Of a stretch of DNA of 27,694 bases, positions 7,764 to 15,906 are shown in pieces. This stretch comes from JAUWVG01 sp964633715. Lineage in GTDB: Bacteria > Acidobacteriota > Aminicenantia > Aminicenantales > Aminicenantaceae. Position 1 is the first letter of the stretch. Each line of letters opens with the position of its first letter. The notes beneath the pieces were generated by a model. That model searched no databases and had not been told where the DNA came from. It was given only the letters and a program-made list of their open reading frames with translations. The DNA is taken from assembly GCA_964633715.1 (NCBI GenBank), contig CAZWHQ010000049.1:1-27694 (forward strand), read 5' to 3'. Both the position numbers and the translations under genes were made by a program.

Positions 7764-8660
7764 ATGGCGCGTTATTTTATCGGCACGGCAGGTTGGAGCT
7801 ACAAAGATTGGGAAGGAATCGTCTACCCAGAAAAAAAAGAATCACATTTCCACGCGCTAACGTATTTGGCTCAATTCACTAACGTTGTCGAGATCAACAG
7901 CACTTTCTATAGAATCCCTGCCATGCACATCGCACTCTCCTGGACCAAACGAATCAGCCATAATCCGGAATTTCTTTTCAGCGTAAAACTGCACCAAATT
8001 TTCACTCACCAGAGAAAGGATTTCAGTCAAAAAGATGTCGATGATTTTAAATTCGGGATCGAGCCTCTTCGAGCTAAAGACAAACTTGCCGCTATACTGA
8101 TTCAATTTCCCTGGTCTTTTGCAAACACCACATCCCACCTTGACTATCTTGCTAAACTTTTTAAGCAGTTCTCCGGATATTCACTTGCAATCGAAGTCAG
8201 GCACAGCACTTGGAATCACGAAATCTTTTATAAACTTCTCGAAGACTTTCGTGTTTGTTTTTGCAACATCGATCAGCCCCAAATCGGGAAATCTATAAAA
8301 CCGAGTGCCATTGCAACAACACCTGAATTGTCCTATGTCAGACTTCATGGAAGGAATTATGAAAACTGGTTCAAAAAGGATGCCGGCAGAGATGACCGCT
8401 ATGACTATCTTTATAAGGCAAACGAACTGGATGACTGGGTCAAAAGAATAAAAGAATTGGGAAATAAGAGTGAAAAAGTCCTGGTCATCACCAACAACCA
8501 TTACAGAGGACAGGCATTGGCGAATGCTCTACAGATTAAAAATAAAATCACAGGAGAAAAGTTAAACATTCCACTCTCCCTTCTTAAAACGTATCCTCTC
8601 CTCAAAGACATTGCAGAAAAGATCAAGAGTGGCCAATATAATTTATTCCCAGAAGAATAA
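7764..8660 (+). CDS. DUF72 family protein (YecE-like)
   Basis: A 298-residue DUF72/YecE protein, a TIM-barrel family of unknown biochemical function. The N-terminus MARYFIGTAGWSYKDWEGIVYP is the family signature, followed by VEINSTFYRIP. Later come RHSTW (about 150), SYVRLHGRNYENW and TNNHYRGQALANAL near the C-terminus, all conserved positions of the family. An upstream TTG (7722) would add 14 residues, but the family starts at MARYF-like sequence and the promoter -10 overlaps that extension, so the ATG at 7764 is preferred. It is convergent with the nitroreductase gene, only 8 nt away. No partner can be inferred. Confidence 0.85.
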   Translation: MARYFIGTAGWSYKDWEGIVYPEKKESHFHALTYLAQFTNVVEINSTFYRIPAMHIALSWTKRISHNPEFLFSVKLHQIFTHQRKDFSQKDVDDFKFGIEPLRAKDKLAAILIQFPWSFANTTSHLDYLAKLFKQFSGYSLAIEVRHSTWNHEIFYKLLEDFRVCFCNIDQPQIGKSIKPSAIATTPELSYVRLHGRNYENWFKKDAGRDDRYDYLYKANELDDWVKRIKELGNKSEKVLVITNNHYRGQALANALQIKNKITGEKLNIPLSLLKTYPLLKDIAEKIKSGQYNLFPEE

Positions 8661-8668
8661 GAAAACAA

Positions 8669-9229
8669 TTATTTAATCTGATATTGATTTATATGCACAA
8701 ATTCACTCAACTTTTTTCGTCTTGGTCTTCTTCTTTCCCTTTTCGCTTGATTTTCTGAAAGATAGGGAGTCAACTCATCCGATTTTTTCCCAACGATGAT
8801 CAGCGTGATGACTCTATATTTTTCAGGAATTCCCAAAATTTCTCTTGTTTTTTTGGGGCTAAATCCTGCAATTGGATGGGCCACAAGTCCTAATTCTGTC
8901 GCACGAAGCATTAAAAAACCTGCTGCCAGGCCACAGTCAAACTGATAATAAATTCTATTCCGAATGATGCAGTCATCATCTTTTTGGCCAAAAACAGCGA
9001 TAATCATCGAAGCATTATAAGCCCATTTGTTCCCCTCTGAGAGGGCTTCCCGCATCTCAACCAGTCTTTGCGGTTCAGAGACAAAAACAAAATTCCAGGG
9101 TTGATTATTCGAACATGAGGGAGCCAACTTGGCACATCCGGCTAAATCTTCGATAAGTTCAAGTGACATGACTTCAGGTTTGAGAGAACGGAAAGCCCGG
9201 CGGTTTTGAATGGCAGAATAAACGTCCAA
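8669..9229 (-). CDS. Nitroreductase family FMN protein
   Basis: A 186-residue nitroreductase-fold flavoprotein. The N-terminus YSAIQNRRAFRSLKPE (4-19) is the usual RRSxRxF-type FMN-binding start, followed by LAPSCSNNQPWNFVFV (36-51), which binds the flavin phosphate. The mid-region GLAAGFLMLRATELGLVAHPIAGF is typical, while the C-terminus is short and very basic (KRERRRPRRKK). The start is a TTG, fixed by AGGAG six bases upstream. It begins 9 nt after the oxidoreductase beta-subunit gene, so it is probably co-transcribed and may use reduced ferredoxin or NAD(P)H from that metabolism. The substrate is unknown. Confidence 0.85.
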   Translation of the reverse strand: MDVYSAIQNRRAFRSLKPEVMSLELIEDLAGCAKLAPSCSNNQPWNFVFVSEPQRLVEMREALSEGNKWAYNASMIIAVFGQKDDDCIIRNRIYYQFDCGLAAGFLMLRATELGLVAHPIAGFSPKKTREILGIPEKYRVITLIIVGKKSDELTPYLSENQAKRERRRPRRKKLSEFVHINQYQIK

Positions 9230-9238
9230 TTCGATCTC

Positions 9239-10102
9239 CTATTTTTTTGTCAGTATTAATTCAGACAATTTGTTTGTCCTATCATTTAGACGACGTGCAA
9301 GAGGCGTCTTGTCGTCCTCATAGAGCCCACCATTTTCTTCAAAAGATTTTTTTTTGGGACTCAAGTAGATAATACCTATGGGATATTTATCTTTCTCGAA
9401 AGCTTTGTCAATTGCAGCATGTTTATCAAAAGGATCGTATGTCTTTTCGAGCTCATAAACATGGTCTTTAAACCACTGAAAAGTGTTGAGCTTGTTAAAG
9501 GAGACACAGGGCTGAAAAATATCCACCAACGCATATCCTTTATGAGATATCGCCTGTTTAATAATTTCTTTGGCCTGTTCAGTATTCCCTGCAAAAACAC
9601 GTGCAACAAAAGAAGCATCCAATGAGATAGCGAGTGTCAATGGATTGAATGGTTCGAGAAAAACTCCCTTAACCTGAACCGGCGTCCGAAATCCCAATTG
9701 ACTCGTGGGTGAGGCTTGGCCCTTGGTCAGCCCATAGACCATATTATTATGTATAATGTTAGTGATATCTGGATTTCTACGGATCGTATGGATGAAATGA
9801 TTCCCTCCTTCACCGTACATATCCCCATCTCCGCTTTCAGCGATAACGACAAGTTCAGGATTCACAAATTTTATGGCTGTGGCTGGAGGAAGTGCCCGAC
9901 CATGAAGTCCATTAAAAAAATGAGTTTTCAGGTAGTGAGGAATCTTGGCGGCTTGACCAATGCCTGAAACAAGGACAAGGTTTTCCGGTTTGAGAGAAAG
10001 ATCTGAAAAAGCCTGTTTGAGTATCTTCAGGATATTAAAATTTCCACAACCCGGACACCAGGCAATATCGATGCCGTCTCTATCAAAAACATGTGAATCC
10101 AT
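9239..10102 (-). CDS. 2-oxoacid:ferredoxin oxidoreductase, beta subunit
   Basis: Thiamine-diphosphate subunit of a CoA-dependent 2-oxoacid:ferredoxin oxidoreductase (287 residues), which decarboxylates 2-oxoacids and reduces ferredoxin. CPGCG (16-20) supplies two Fe-S cysteines, and DIFQPC supplies another. The ThDP motif GDGDMYGEGGNHFIHTIRRN and the following NNMVYGLTKGQ are complete. The position that is GIGC in many homologues is GIGQ here, so one of the four usual cluster ligands seems to be missing. The ATG at 10102 is chosen because AGGAAA sits about 7 nt upstream; the longer frame from 10153 would overlap the alpha-subunit gene. A pair with alpha of this layout is usually 2-oxoglutarate- or general 2-oxoacid-specific. 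Confidence 0.88.
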   Translation of the reverse strand: MDSHVFDRDGIDIAWCPGCGNFNILKILKQAFSDLSLKPENLVLVSGIGQAAKIPHYLKTHFFNGLHGRALPPATAIKFVNPELVVIAESGDGDMYGEGGNHFIHTIRRNPDITNIIHNNMVYGLTKGQASPTSQLGFRTPVQVKGVFLEPFNPLTLAISLDASFVARVFAGNTEQAKEIIKQAISHKGYALVDIFQPCVSFNKLNTFQWFKDHVYELEKTYDPFDKHAAIDKAFEKDKYPIGIIYLSPKKKSFEENGGLYEDDKTPLARRLNDRTNKLSELILTKK

Positions 10103-10112
10103 CTGACTTTTC

Positions 10113-11810
10113 CTATCCGAAACACTTTTGTATTTTTTCGATGAGTTCCTCAACTGAAAACGGCATTCCGCTGTATTTCAAGATTTTCTCATCGATCTCT
10201 ATCCCGGTAAAAAGTTTGATTTGTTTTCCAAATTGCCCTGTAGCATTGCCTTCAACAATTATTGTCTTCTCTGCCTTTTTTAAATACTGGGAGAGTCTCT
10301 CGGATAGAGGAAAGACCTGTTTAAAATGGAGAAGTGCTGTATCGTTTCTCTCCATTTTTGAAAGGGCTTCCTTAATTAAAAGGAAAGAAGATCCCCAGCT
10401 AATAACTAAAAAACGATAATTTTCTGGACCGACCAAAACAGGATGAATCATTTCTCCCTTAATGGCATTCAGCTTTCTCAGCCTTTTCTCCACCATCTTG
10501 GTCCTCATTTCTAGATTTTCGGTGATGTGCCCGGCTTCATCATGCTCATCGCTATCTACACCGACCAGCCCGTCTCCAAATCCCGGAATTCCGCGTGGTG
10601 AAATGCCACTGTCTGTTAAAGAAAATCTCTTGTATTCTTTGGTCGTCTTTATGAGGTGGCTTTCAATTTTGATCCGGTCCAGGTCAAAAGGAGGTGTATT
10701 GTAATAGGAATCGACAAAATACTGATCGGTGAGGATGAAAACAGGGATCTGGAATTTATCGGCAAGATCAAACGCCTTTTGGGTGAGATAAAAAGCGTCA
10801 TCCAGACTTCCCGGTGCAAGAATAATCCTCGGAAATTCACCATGGCCAGAATAGAGGACAAGCTCCAGGTCTGCCTGTTCCGTTCGCGTGGGCAACCCAG
10901 TGGCCGGGCCCGGTCTCTGAGCCACATGGATAACAACAGGAGTCTCGATCATCCCTGCCAGGCTCACACCTTCTGACATGAGGGCAAATCCCCCTCCTGA
11001 TGTCGTTACCAGTGCTCTCGCCCCAGCATATGAAGCGCCAAGGGCCATATTGATAGCACAGATCTCATCTTCGGCCTGCTCCACGACAATATCAAAATTG
11101 TCTGTTTGATGAGCGAGAAAAACCATAACTCCTGTCGACGGAGACATCGGATAGGAGGATAGAAAATTACATCCTCCTCCCAATGCTCCCAGACTCACAG
11201 CTTCGGCCCCATTGACAAGAATTTCATTCTTTACTTTAAAATCTTTTTCTAAATTGACAAACATATTGTCTGTTTTTAAATAATTTTTCCCGATCTCATA
11301 ACCTTTAGCCACTGCAATCCTGTTATTCTGAACAATTGTCTCCCCTTTTCGCGAAAACAACTCTTGAATAAAATCGAACAGAATACTTTTGTCACCAGAA
11401 AATAGTCCCAGAATAACTCCAGCAGCCAAAATATTCTGGTAAATTTTCCCGCCAATTTCTGAAGCCAATTCGGCAAAAGGGACAGCAATATGCCCATTCT
11501 CTGCAAGGATTTGTGTGTATGGAGAGATGCGAGTTTTCAAATGAGAAATTGCATCCTTATGAAATGGGACAAGAATATCGATTCTATTGGTGTATGCAGA
11601 TACTCTGTGAGAGGAAATTCTGATTTCTGTAGAATTTATTCCTCCCCGCACTCGAGACATGTACTCTTTAGTTGCAAATACATGATATCCAGTTTGCTTG
11701 AGACAAGTGACCAGAATTTTCTCGACAGTTTGGATCCCCTGGCCTGCCTGACCACAGAGAACAACGGAAACATCTCCCTTTTCAACAGCGGTCTTCTTGG
11801 CTATCGGCAT
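10113..11810 (-). CDS. 2-oxoacid:ferredoxin oxidoreductase, fused gamma-alpha subunit
   Basis: A 565-residue subunit with the gamma domain fused ahead of the alpha (pyrimidine-binding) domain. Gamma begins VVLCGQAGQGIQTVEKIL (16-33) with YMSRVRGG (about 50-57). Alpha begins near residue 195 with NGAEAVSLGALGGGCNFLSSYPMSPSTG, the expected YPITPST-type motif, and has GLPTRTEQADLEL, typical of KorA-like subunits. It partners the beta subunit 10 nt downstream to give a two-subunit enzyme in central anaerobic carbon metabolism. A strong GAGGAGGAG ribosome site precedes the ATG. No ferredoxin-like delta subunit is encoded here. The 2-oxoacid used is not certain. Confidence 0.9.
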   Translation of the reverse strand: MPIAKKTAVEKGDVSVVLCGQAGQGIQTVEKILVTCLKQTGYHVFATKEYMSRVRGGINSTEIRISSHRVSAYTNRIDILVPFHKDAISHLKTRISPYTQILAENGHIAVPFAELASEIGGKIYQNILAAGVILGLFSGDKSILFDFIQELFSRKGETIVQNNRIAVAKGYEIGKNYLKTDNMFVNLEKDFKVKNEILVNGAEAVSLGALGGGCNFLSSYPMSPSTGVMVFLAHQTDNFDIVVEQAEDEICAINMALGASYAGARALVTTSGGGFALMSEGVSLAGMIETPVVIHVAQRPGPATGLPTRTEQADLELVLYSGHGEFPRIILAPGSLDDAFYLTQKAFDLADKFQIPVFILTDQYFVDSYYNTPPFDLDRIKIESHLIKTTKEYKRFSLTDSGISPRGIPGFGDGLVGVDSDEHDEAGHITENLEMRTKMVEKRLRKLNAIKGEMIHPVLVGPENYRFLVISWGSSFLLIKEALSKMERNDTALLHFKQVFPLSERLSQYLKKAEKTIIVEGNATGQFGKQIKLFTGIEIDEKILKYSGMPFSVEELIEKIQKCFG

Positions 11811-11821
11811 CTCCTCCTCAA

Positions 11822-12988
11822 TTAAAAACTAAAGATATGAATCTCGCAGTCCTCAGCTTCTATCTCTAGTATCCAATTTTTCCAAACTTTAGCTTCATCC
11901 GTCCAAGCCAAAACGGCAGAAACACCAAATTTTTCTGGAAAGTAGTCCAATTCTCCATCTGCAAAAACATTCCCTCCCTGTTCAGAAGGATTTCGAAGTT
12001 GGATTTTCACATTTCTGGCCGCTTTTTCCCCGATATTCAAAAGATACACCCTTAGAGTTCTTGGCTGGACGAGAATATTGGGATCCTCGGCACCCCGATT
12101 GGGTTCTGCCCAAATAGGGGAAGACACAATGGTCGTATTCTTGTGCGGTTTTGAGAAAAATCGATGGAGACGGAGAGCCTCTTCAGAGAGTCCGGTTCCA
12201 TTTGAAGGAAAATCAAAATATTGCCCACATAATTGATCGGCATATGTAAGCAGCTCAGGAGTAGCGCTGGGAGCAAAAAATCCTATTCCTGGAGACTCGG
12301 GAGCGATAAGGCGGACAAAACGCATCTGCTGCTCTATCTCTTCTTTTGTGTCCGCCCACTTGTTTTTGTCTTCAGGTTTGCCGGAACTCAAACCCAAAGC
12401 AACAACACTTTTTCCCAGAATATTGTGCATTTTTGCCACATAAACCTGAGTAGCCAGCCACCAGTAATCACTTTTATCGCTGACATAAGCTTCCAAAAGA
12501 ACCAGAGACACAACATCCCTATATGCTTCGGCCAGAACTTGAGAGATTGGGCCTCTCATCTGCCAGACAACCAGATCCAGATCGGGTTTTCTCTCTTTTG
12601 CTGTCCTGAGAATCTTCGCGCTTTTTTGATCGGTTTCACCGCCAAAATCAAAGCCAAATTCATCAATACTCACCACGGGATTCGGATCACCTCCATAATC
12701 GCGGTCCACTAAAATTTCAACCGCTTTGTCTACAGGCGATTTCAGCAGATCAAACCATGTCTGGTGGGCAGCCGGAACTACGCCCCGATTTCTCCAATAT
12801 TTAAAGTCTCCAACCCGGGCAGGCGTATGGAAGGTCAGTGATTTCAGCTCCTTCGGATCGTGTTGACCCACAAACGTAAATGCAATAATCTTCTCTTGGC
12901 CGAGGACTTTGTTTTCCTTTTTCTGGATGGCCGTAGCATTAAAAATGAATCCACAGAAAACAAAAGCAAGAACCAATAGTTTTTTCAT
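11822..12988 (-). CDS. Secreted protein, possible TIM-barrel hydrolase, unknown function
   Basis: This 388-residue protein has a clear signal peptide (MKKLLVLAFVFCGFIFNATA) and was not recognised. Features seen: an N-terminal FTFVGQHDP strand; VVSIDEFGFDFGG (about 104-116) and SLVLLEAYVSD (about 159-169), acidic strand ends like those of glycoside-hydrolase barrels; GIGFFAPSATP (about 240); and a C-terminal beta-rich part (TLRVYLLNIGEKAARNVKIQLRNP) like a CARDB or Ig-type module. The start at 12988 is chosen for the signal peptide; the longer frame to 13105 would run into the dnaE gene. It is followed 11 nt later by the oxidoreductase alpha-subunit gene. A carbohydrate-active role is only a guess. 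Confidence 0.6.
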   Translation of the reverse strand: MKKLLVLAFVFCGFIFNATAIQKKENKVLGQEKIIAFTFVGQHDPKELKSLTFHTPARVGDFKYWRNRGVVPAAHQTWFDLLKSPVDKAVEILVDRDYGGDPNPVVSIDEFGFDFGGETDQKSAKILRTAKERKPDLDLVVWQMRGPISQVLAEAYRDVVSLVLLEAYVSDKSDYWWLATQVYVAKMHNILGKSVVALGLSSGKPEDKNKWADTKEEIEQQMRFVRLIAPESPGIGFFAPSATPELLTYADQLCGQYFDFPSNGTGLSEEALRLHRFFSKPHKNTTIVSSPIWAEPNRGAEDPNILVQPRTLRVYLLNIGEKAARNVKIQLRNPSEQGGNVFADGELDYFPEKFGVSAVLAWTDEAKVWKNWILEIEAEDCEIHIFSF

Positions 12989-13003
12989 AGGAATACTTTT
13001 TTT

Positions 13004-13012
13004 ATTATAGCA
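13004..13012 (-). promoter_or_regulatory. Extended -10 promoter for the secreted protein/oxidoreductase run
   Basis: TGCTATAAT on the minus strand, a TGn-extended perfect -10 with no good -35. It lies in the 64-nt gap between the dnaE stop and the ATG at 12988. Confidence 0.5.
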
Positions 13013-13052
13013 GTAAAAAAGAAGTATCGCGAGAAATGAGCGAAGTATCTGC

Positions 13053-15851
13053 TCAGGATTTGAGGAAGGTGCAGTTGAAAACTTTGGGCCTTCCGCTGCC
13101 GTCACGTTTGATCTCCGCTCTCAAGTAGCACGTAGGAGGAGAACCAAACGTGAAGCCTTTTTTCTCCCCGACACCCTCAAGAAGGCCTGTCTCATCCTCA
13201 AAGAGAAAAAAATATTTTTGGCCGTTGGTGGTTCTCTTCAGGCGGGCATCCACCACCCTGACGACCAGTTCCACCTCACATCCCACATGACGGGCCAAAT
13301 CCTTTATTCTCAAAGGAGGCCTTTTCCCCGTATAGAGGGAGAGCGAGTCTCCTTCCGGATTGAATCCGAGGGATTCGACAACCATCCTTTCCTTCTGTTT
13401 CGAACTCAGGTCCGAAACCTCACCCATTCCCTCCAAGCCTCTAAAATAACGGAGGATCTGCTCTGTCCTTTTTGGCTCGAGAGAATCGAAGGCGCCGGAC
13501 TGAATGAGAGGAAAAAGCTCTGCTTTTGTCAGGGACACCCGGGTCAGGAAATCCTCGACGGAAAGATAGAGTCCAGACTTTCTCTCCATGATAACCTTTT
13601 CGGCCGTTTTGACGGCCAAGCCCTTGATCAGCAGCAGCCCCACCCGAATACATGTCCCTTCCACATCGAACTGGTAATTGCTCCTGTTGACATCCGGCCC
13701 CATAACCTTCACACCTCTCCTCTTGGCTTCTTCGATGTATTCAGCCAGTCCATAGTACCCGCCTCCGGCATTGAGAACCGCCGTCAAGTACACCAGGGGG
13801 TGATGAGCTTTTAGATAGACAGCCTGGTACGCCATATGGGCATAGGATGCGCTGTGCGCTTTGTTGAAAGAATAAGAAGAAAATTCTTCCATGACCTTCC
13901 ACAGTTTTTTGACTGACCCGGGGCTGTACCCCCGTTCCCCGGCCTCTGTAAAAAACCGCTTTTTGAGCAGAGACCGGCCGTCCTTTTTTTTGAGGCTTCG
14001 GCGAAGAAGATCTCCTTCATCTGGAGGCATTCCCGCTACACGCTCGGCAATCTGCATCACCTGCTCTTCATAGAGAAGGAGCCCTCCGGTTTCAGGAAGA
14101 ATCTTTGTCAGGAAGGGATCATGGAAAGCAGAACGCCCTTCACGGCTTCGCAGAAGGGCTTCCTTCATCCCGCTTTGAGTCGGGCCGGGCCGGATCAATG
14201 CCAAAGCCTGGGTCAGCTCGTTGACGTTGTCCGGTTTCATCCGGCGAAGCAGATTCATCATGGCCGGGCTTTCAACCTGGAAACATCCGATGGTCTGAGC
14301 GGTTTTAAGCAGACTGTAGGCTTTTTTGTCCAGAGGGGGGATATTCTTAATCTTCAGGATTTTTGTGGTCTCGGAGATGGCGGCAAGTCCTCTTATAGAA
14401 AGAAGGTCAAGCTTGATAAGCTTTAAGTCCTCAACGGCATCCCTGTCGAAATGGGACATCACATATCCCTTTGCCGATTCCTCCAATGGAAGGTACCGGG
14501 CCACGGGCGCAGGAGTGAGGATCACACCGCCCACATGGAGAGAGATTTCGCCAAAGACCGAAGTCAGGTCACCGGCCGCCTTCCATATGGGCATACAGCC
14601 GGGAGAAGGCTTGTCTTTTTTTAAAAAGTCAGGTTCGGCAAAGGCCGGGATCTTTTTGCTCATAGACCGCGATTCTTCCGGGGGAAGGCCGAAGGCGCGG
14701 GCTGTTTCGTAGAGAGCGGACCGGGCCCGGTAATTTTTCAAACTGCAGACAAAGGCCGCACCCGTCTGTCCCTGCCCATATTTTTTTAGAACATAGGAGA
14801 GAACTTCGTCCCTTCTTCTGGAGTCAAAATCCAGATCGAAATCCGGGGGATTTTCGCGGCCCCTGTTCAGAAATCTTGCGAAATAGAGATCGAATGTCGT
14901 GGGATTGATGTGGGAAATACCGAGAAGATAAGCCAGAAAAGACGAAGCCCCAGATCCTTTAAGATTGCTGAGAATACCTCTTTTCTGTGCAAATTGGATC
15001 ACATCGTGGACAACTAAAAAATAGGGCGCAAAGCCCGACTCCTCGACGATCTTCAACTCCTTTCCCGCACGCTGCCTCTCCTTCCAGCTCAGATTTTCCT
15101 GGTTTCTCAGCCTCTCCATAACCACCTCTCTCAACGTCGTTGAAAACAGGTTTTCAGGAAGGGCTGGCACTATGTCGGCTAAAGAAAACTCGCATTTTTC
15201 CGTCACTTCAAAGGTTCTACGGAAAACGTCCTTTCCTTCTTCGCCGAATTTTTTGAAGGCTACGACCTCCTGATCCGGCCCAAAACACTTCACTATCCGC
15301 TTCCATCTGCTCCATTCAGGAGGGAAAGGAATTTTCTTCGTGATGGAATGGAGAAGAACAAGCCGCTCCGGATTTTTTATAAACTTTAGGGGATTGGCCC
15401 AAACAACCGGCCGTCCAAATTTCTGAGCCCAGCTTTTGGCTTTTTTCAGGTTGAATATATCCCCCCCAAGATAAAAATCGTCAGAAACAAGAGCCGCCAG
15501 TTTTTCGGGGGGCTCCCCATCCTTGGCCTGAGGAAGAAAGACGACAACCAACCCTTCTGTCTCTGTAATGTCTTTGCGGTTGAAGGCCTCCATCAGATTC
15601 CAGTAGCCCTCTCTGTTTTTGACAAGAAATAAAAATTTATGTCCTTGGATCTCCATCTCACAGCCAAAGAGAGGGGCCGCATTGGTCTTGGAGGCCAATC
15701 TCTTCCAGCGGTTCCAGCCGTAGAAATTCCCAAAATCCGTCAGCGCTAGAGAAGGCAGCCGTTTCTGATGGCCCCAAGCAGCAAGCTCCTGCAGTGTGAC
15801 CCCGCCCTTTCCCTTACTGTAAACAGAATGAACACGCAGAGGAATGTACAT
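13053..15851 (-). CDS. Short DNA polymerase III alpha-type polymerase (DnaE2/ImuC-like)
   Basis: A 932-residue C-family DNA polymerase, shorter than replicative DnaE (about 1160) or most DnaE2 (about 1050). The N-terminal PHP domain is degenerate: PLRVHS and TDFGN stand where metal-binding versions have HxHxxS and TDHGN, so proofreading is not expected. The polymerase core is intact: GSGASSFLAYLLGI (299-312), the acidic catalytic motif PDFDLDF (336-342) and IKLDLLSIRGL for the third Asp. A helix-hairpin-helix region follows, and the protein ends in an OB-like domain without the tau-binding tail. An AAGG ribosome site precedes the ATG. It lies 55 nt after the dinB-like gene and downstream of lexA, hence probably error-prone and SOS-controlled rather than the main replicase. 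Confidence 0.85.
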   Translation of the reverse strand: MYIPLRVHSVYSKGKGGVTLQELAAWGHQKRLPSLALTDFGNFYGWNRWKRLASKTNAAPLFGCEMEIQGHKFLFLVKNREGYWNLMEAFNRKDITETEGLVVVFLPQAKDGEPPEKLAALVSDDFYLGGDIFNLKKAKSWAQKFGRPVVWANPLKFIKNPERLVLLHSITKKIPFPPEWSRWKRIVKCFGPDQEVVAFKKFGEEGKDVFRRTFEVTEKCEFSLADIVPALPENLFSTTLREVVMERLRNQENLSWKERQRAGKELKIVEESGFAPYFLVVHDVIQFAQKRGILSNLKGSGASSFLAYLLGISHINPTTFDLYFARFLNRGRENPPDFDLDFDSRRRDEVLSYVLKKYGQGQTGAAFVCSLKNYRARSALYETARAFGLPPEESRSMSKKIPAFAEPDFLKKDKPSPGCMPIWKAAGDLTSVFGEISLHVGGVILTPAPVARYLPLEESAKGYVMSHFDRDAVEDLKLIKLDLLSIRGLAAISETTKILKIKNIPPLDKKAYSLLKTAQTIGCFQVESPAMMNLLRRMKPDNVNELTQALALIRPGPTQSGMKEALLRSREGRSAFHDPFLTKILPETGGLLLYEEQVMQIAERVAGMPPDEGDLLRRSLKKKDGRSLLKKRFFTEAGERGYSPGSVKKLWKVMEEFSSYSFNKAHSASYAHMAYQAVYLKAHHPLVYLTAVLNAGGGYYGLAEYIEEAKRRGVKVMGPDVNRSNYQFDVEGTCIRVGLLLIKGLAVKTAEKVIMERKSGLYLSVEDFLTRVSLTKAELFPLIQSGAFDSLEPKRTEQILRYFRGLEGMGEVSDLSSKQKERMVVESLGFNPEGDSLSLYTGKRPPLRIKDLARHVGCEVELVVRVVDARLKRTTNGQKYFFLFEDETGLLEGVGEKKGFTFGSPPTCYLRAEIKRDGSGRPKVFNCTFLKS

Positions 15852-15906
15852 TCTACCTTTTCCATATCCACTGGAAATGATGAGGGGAATTTGTCTCTTG
15901 CATCTC

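Noticed and set aside
12989..13105. Long N-terminal extension of the secreted protein
   Set aside because: It overlaps the end of dnaE and would bury a clear signal peptide that starts at the ATG at 12988.
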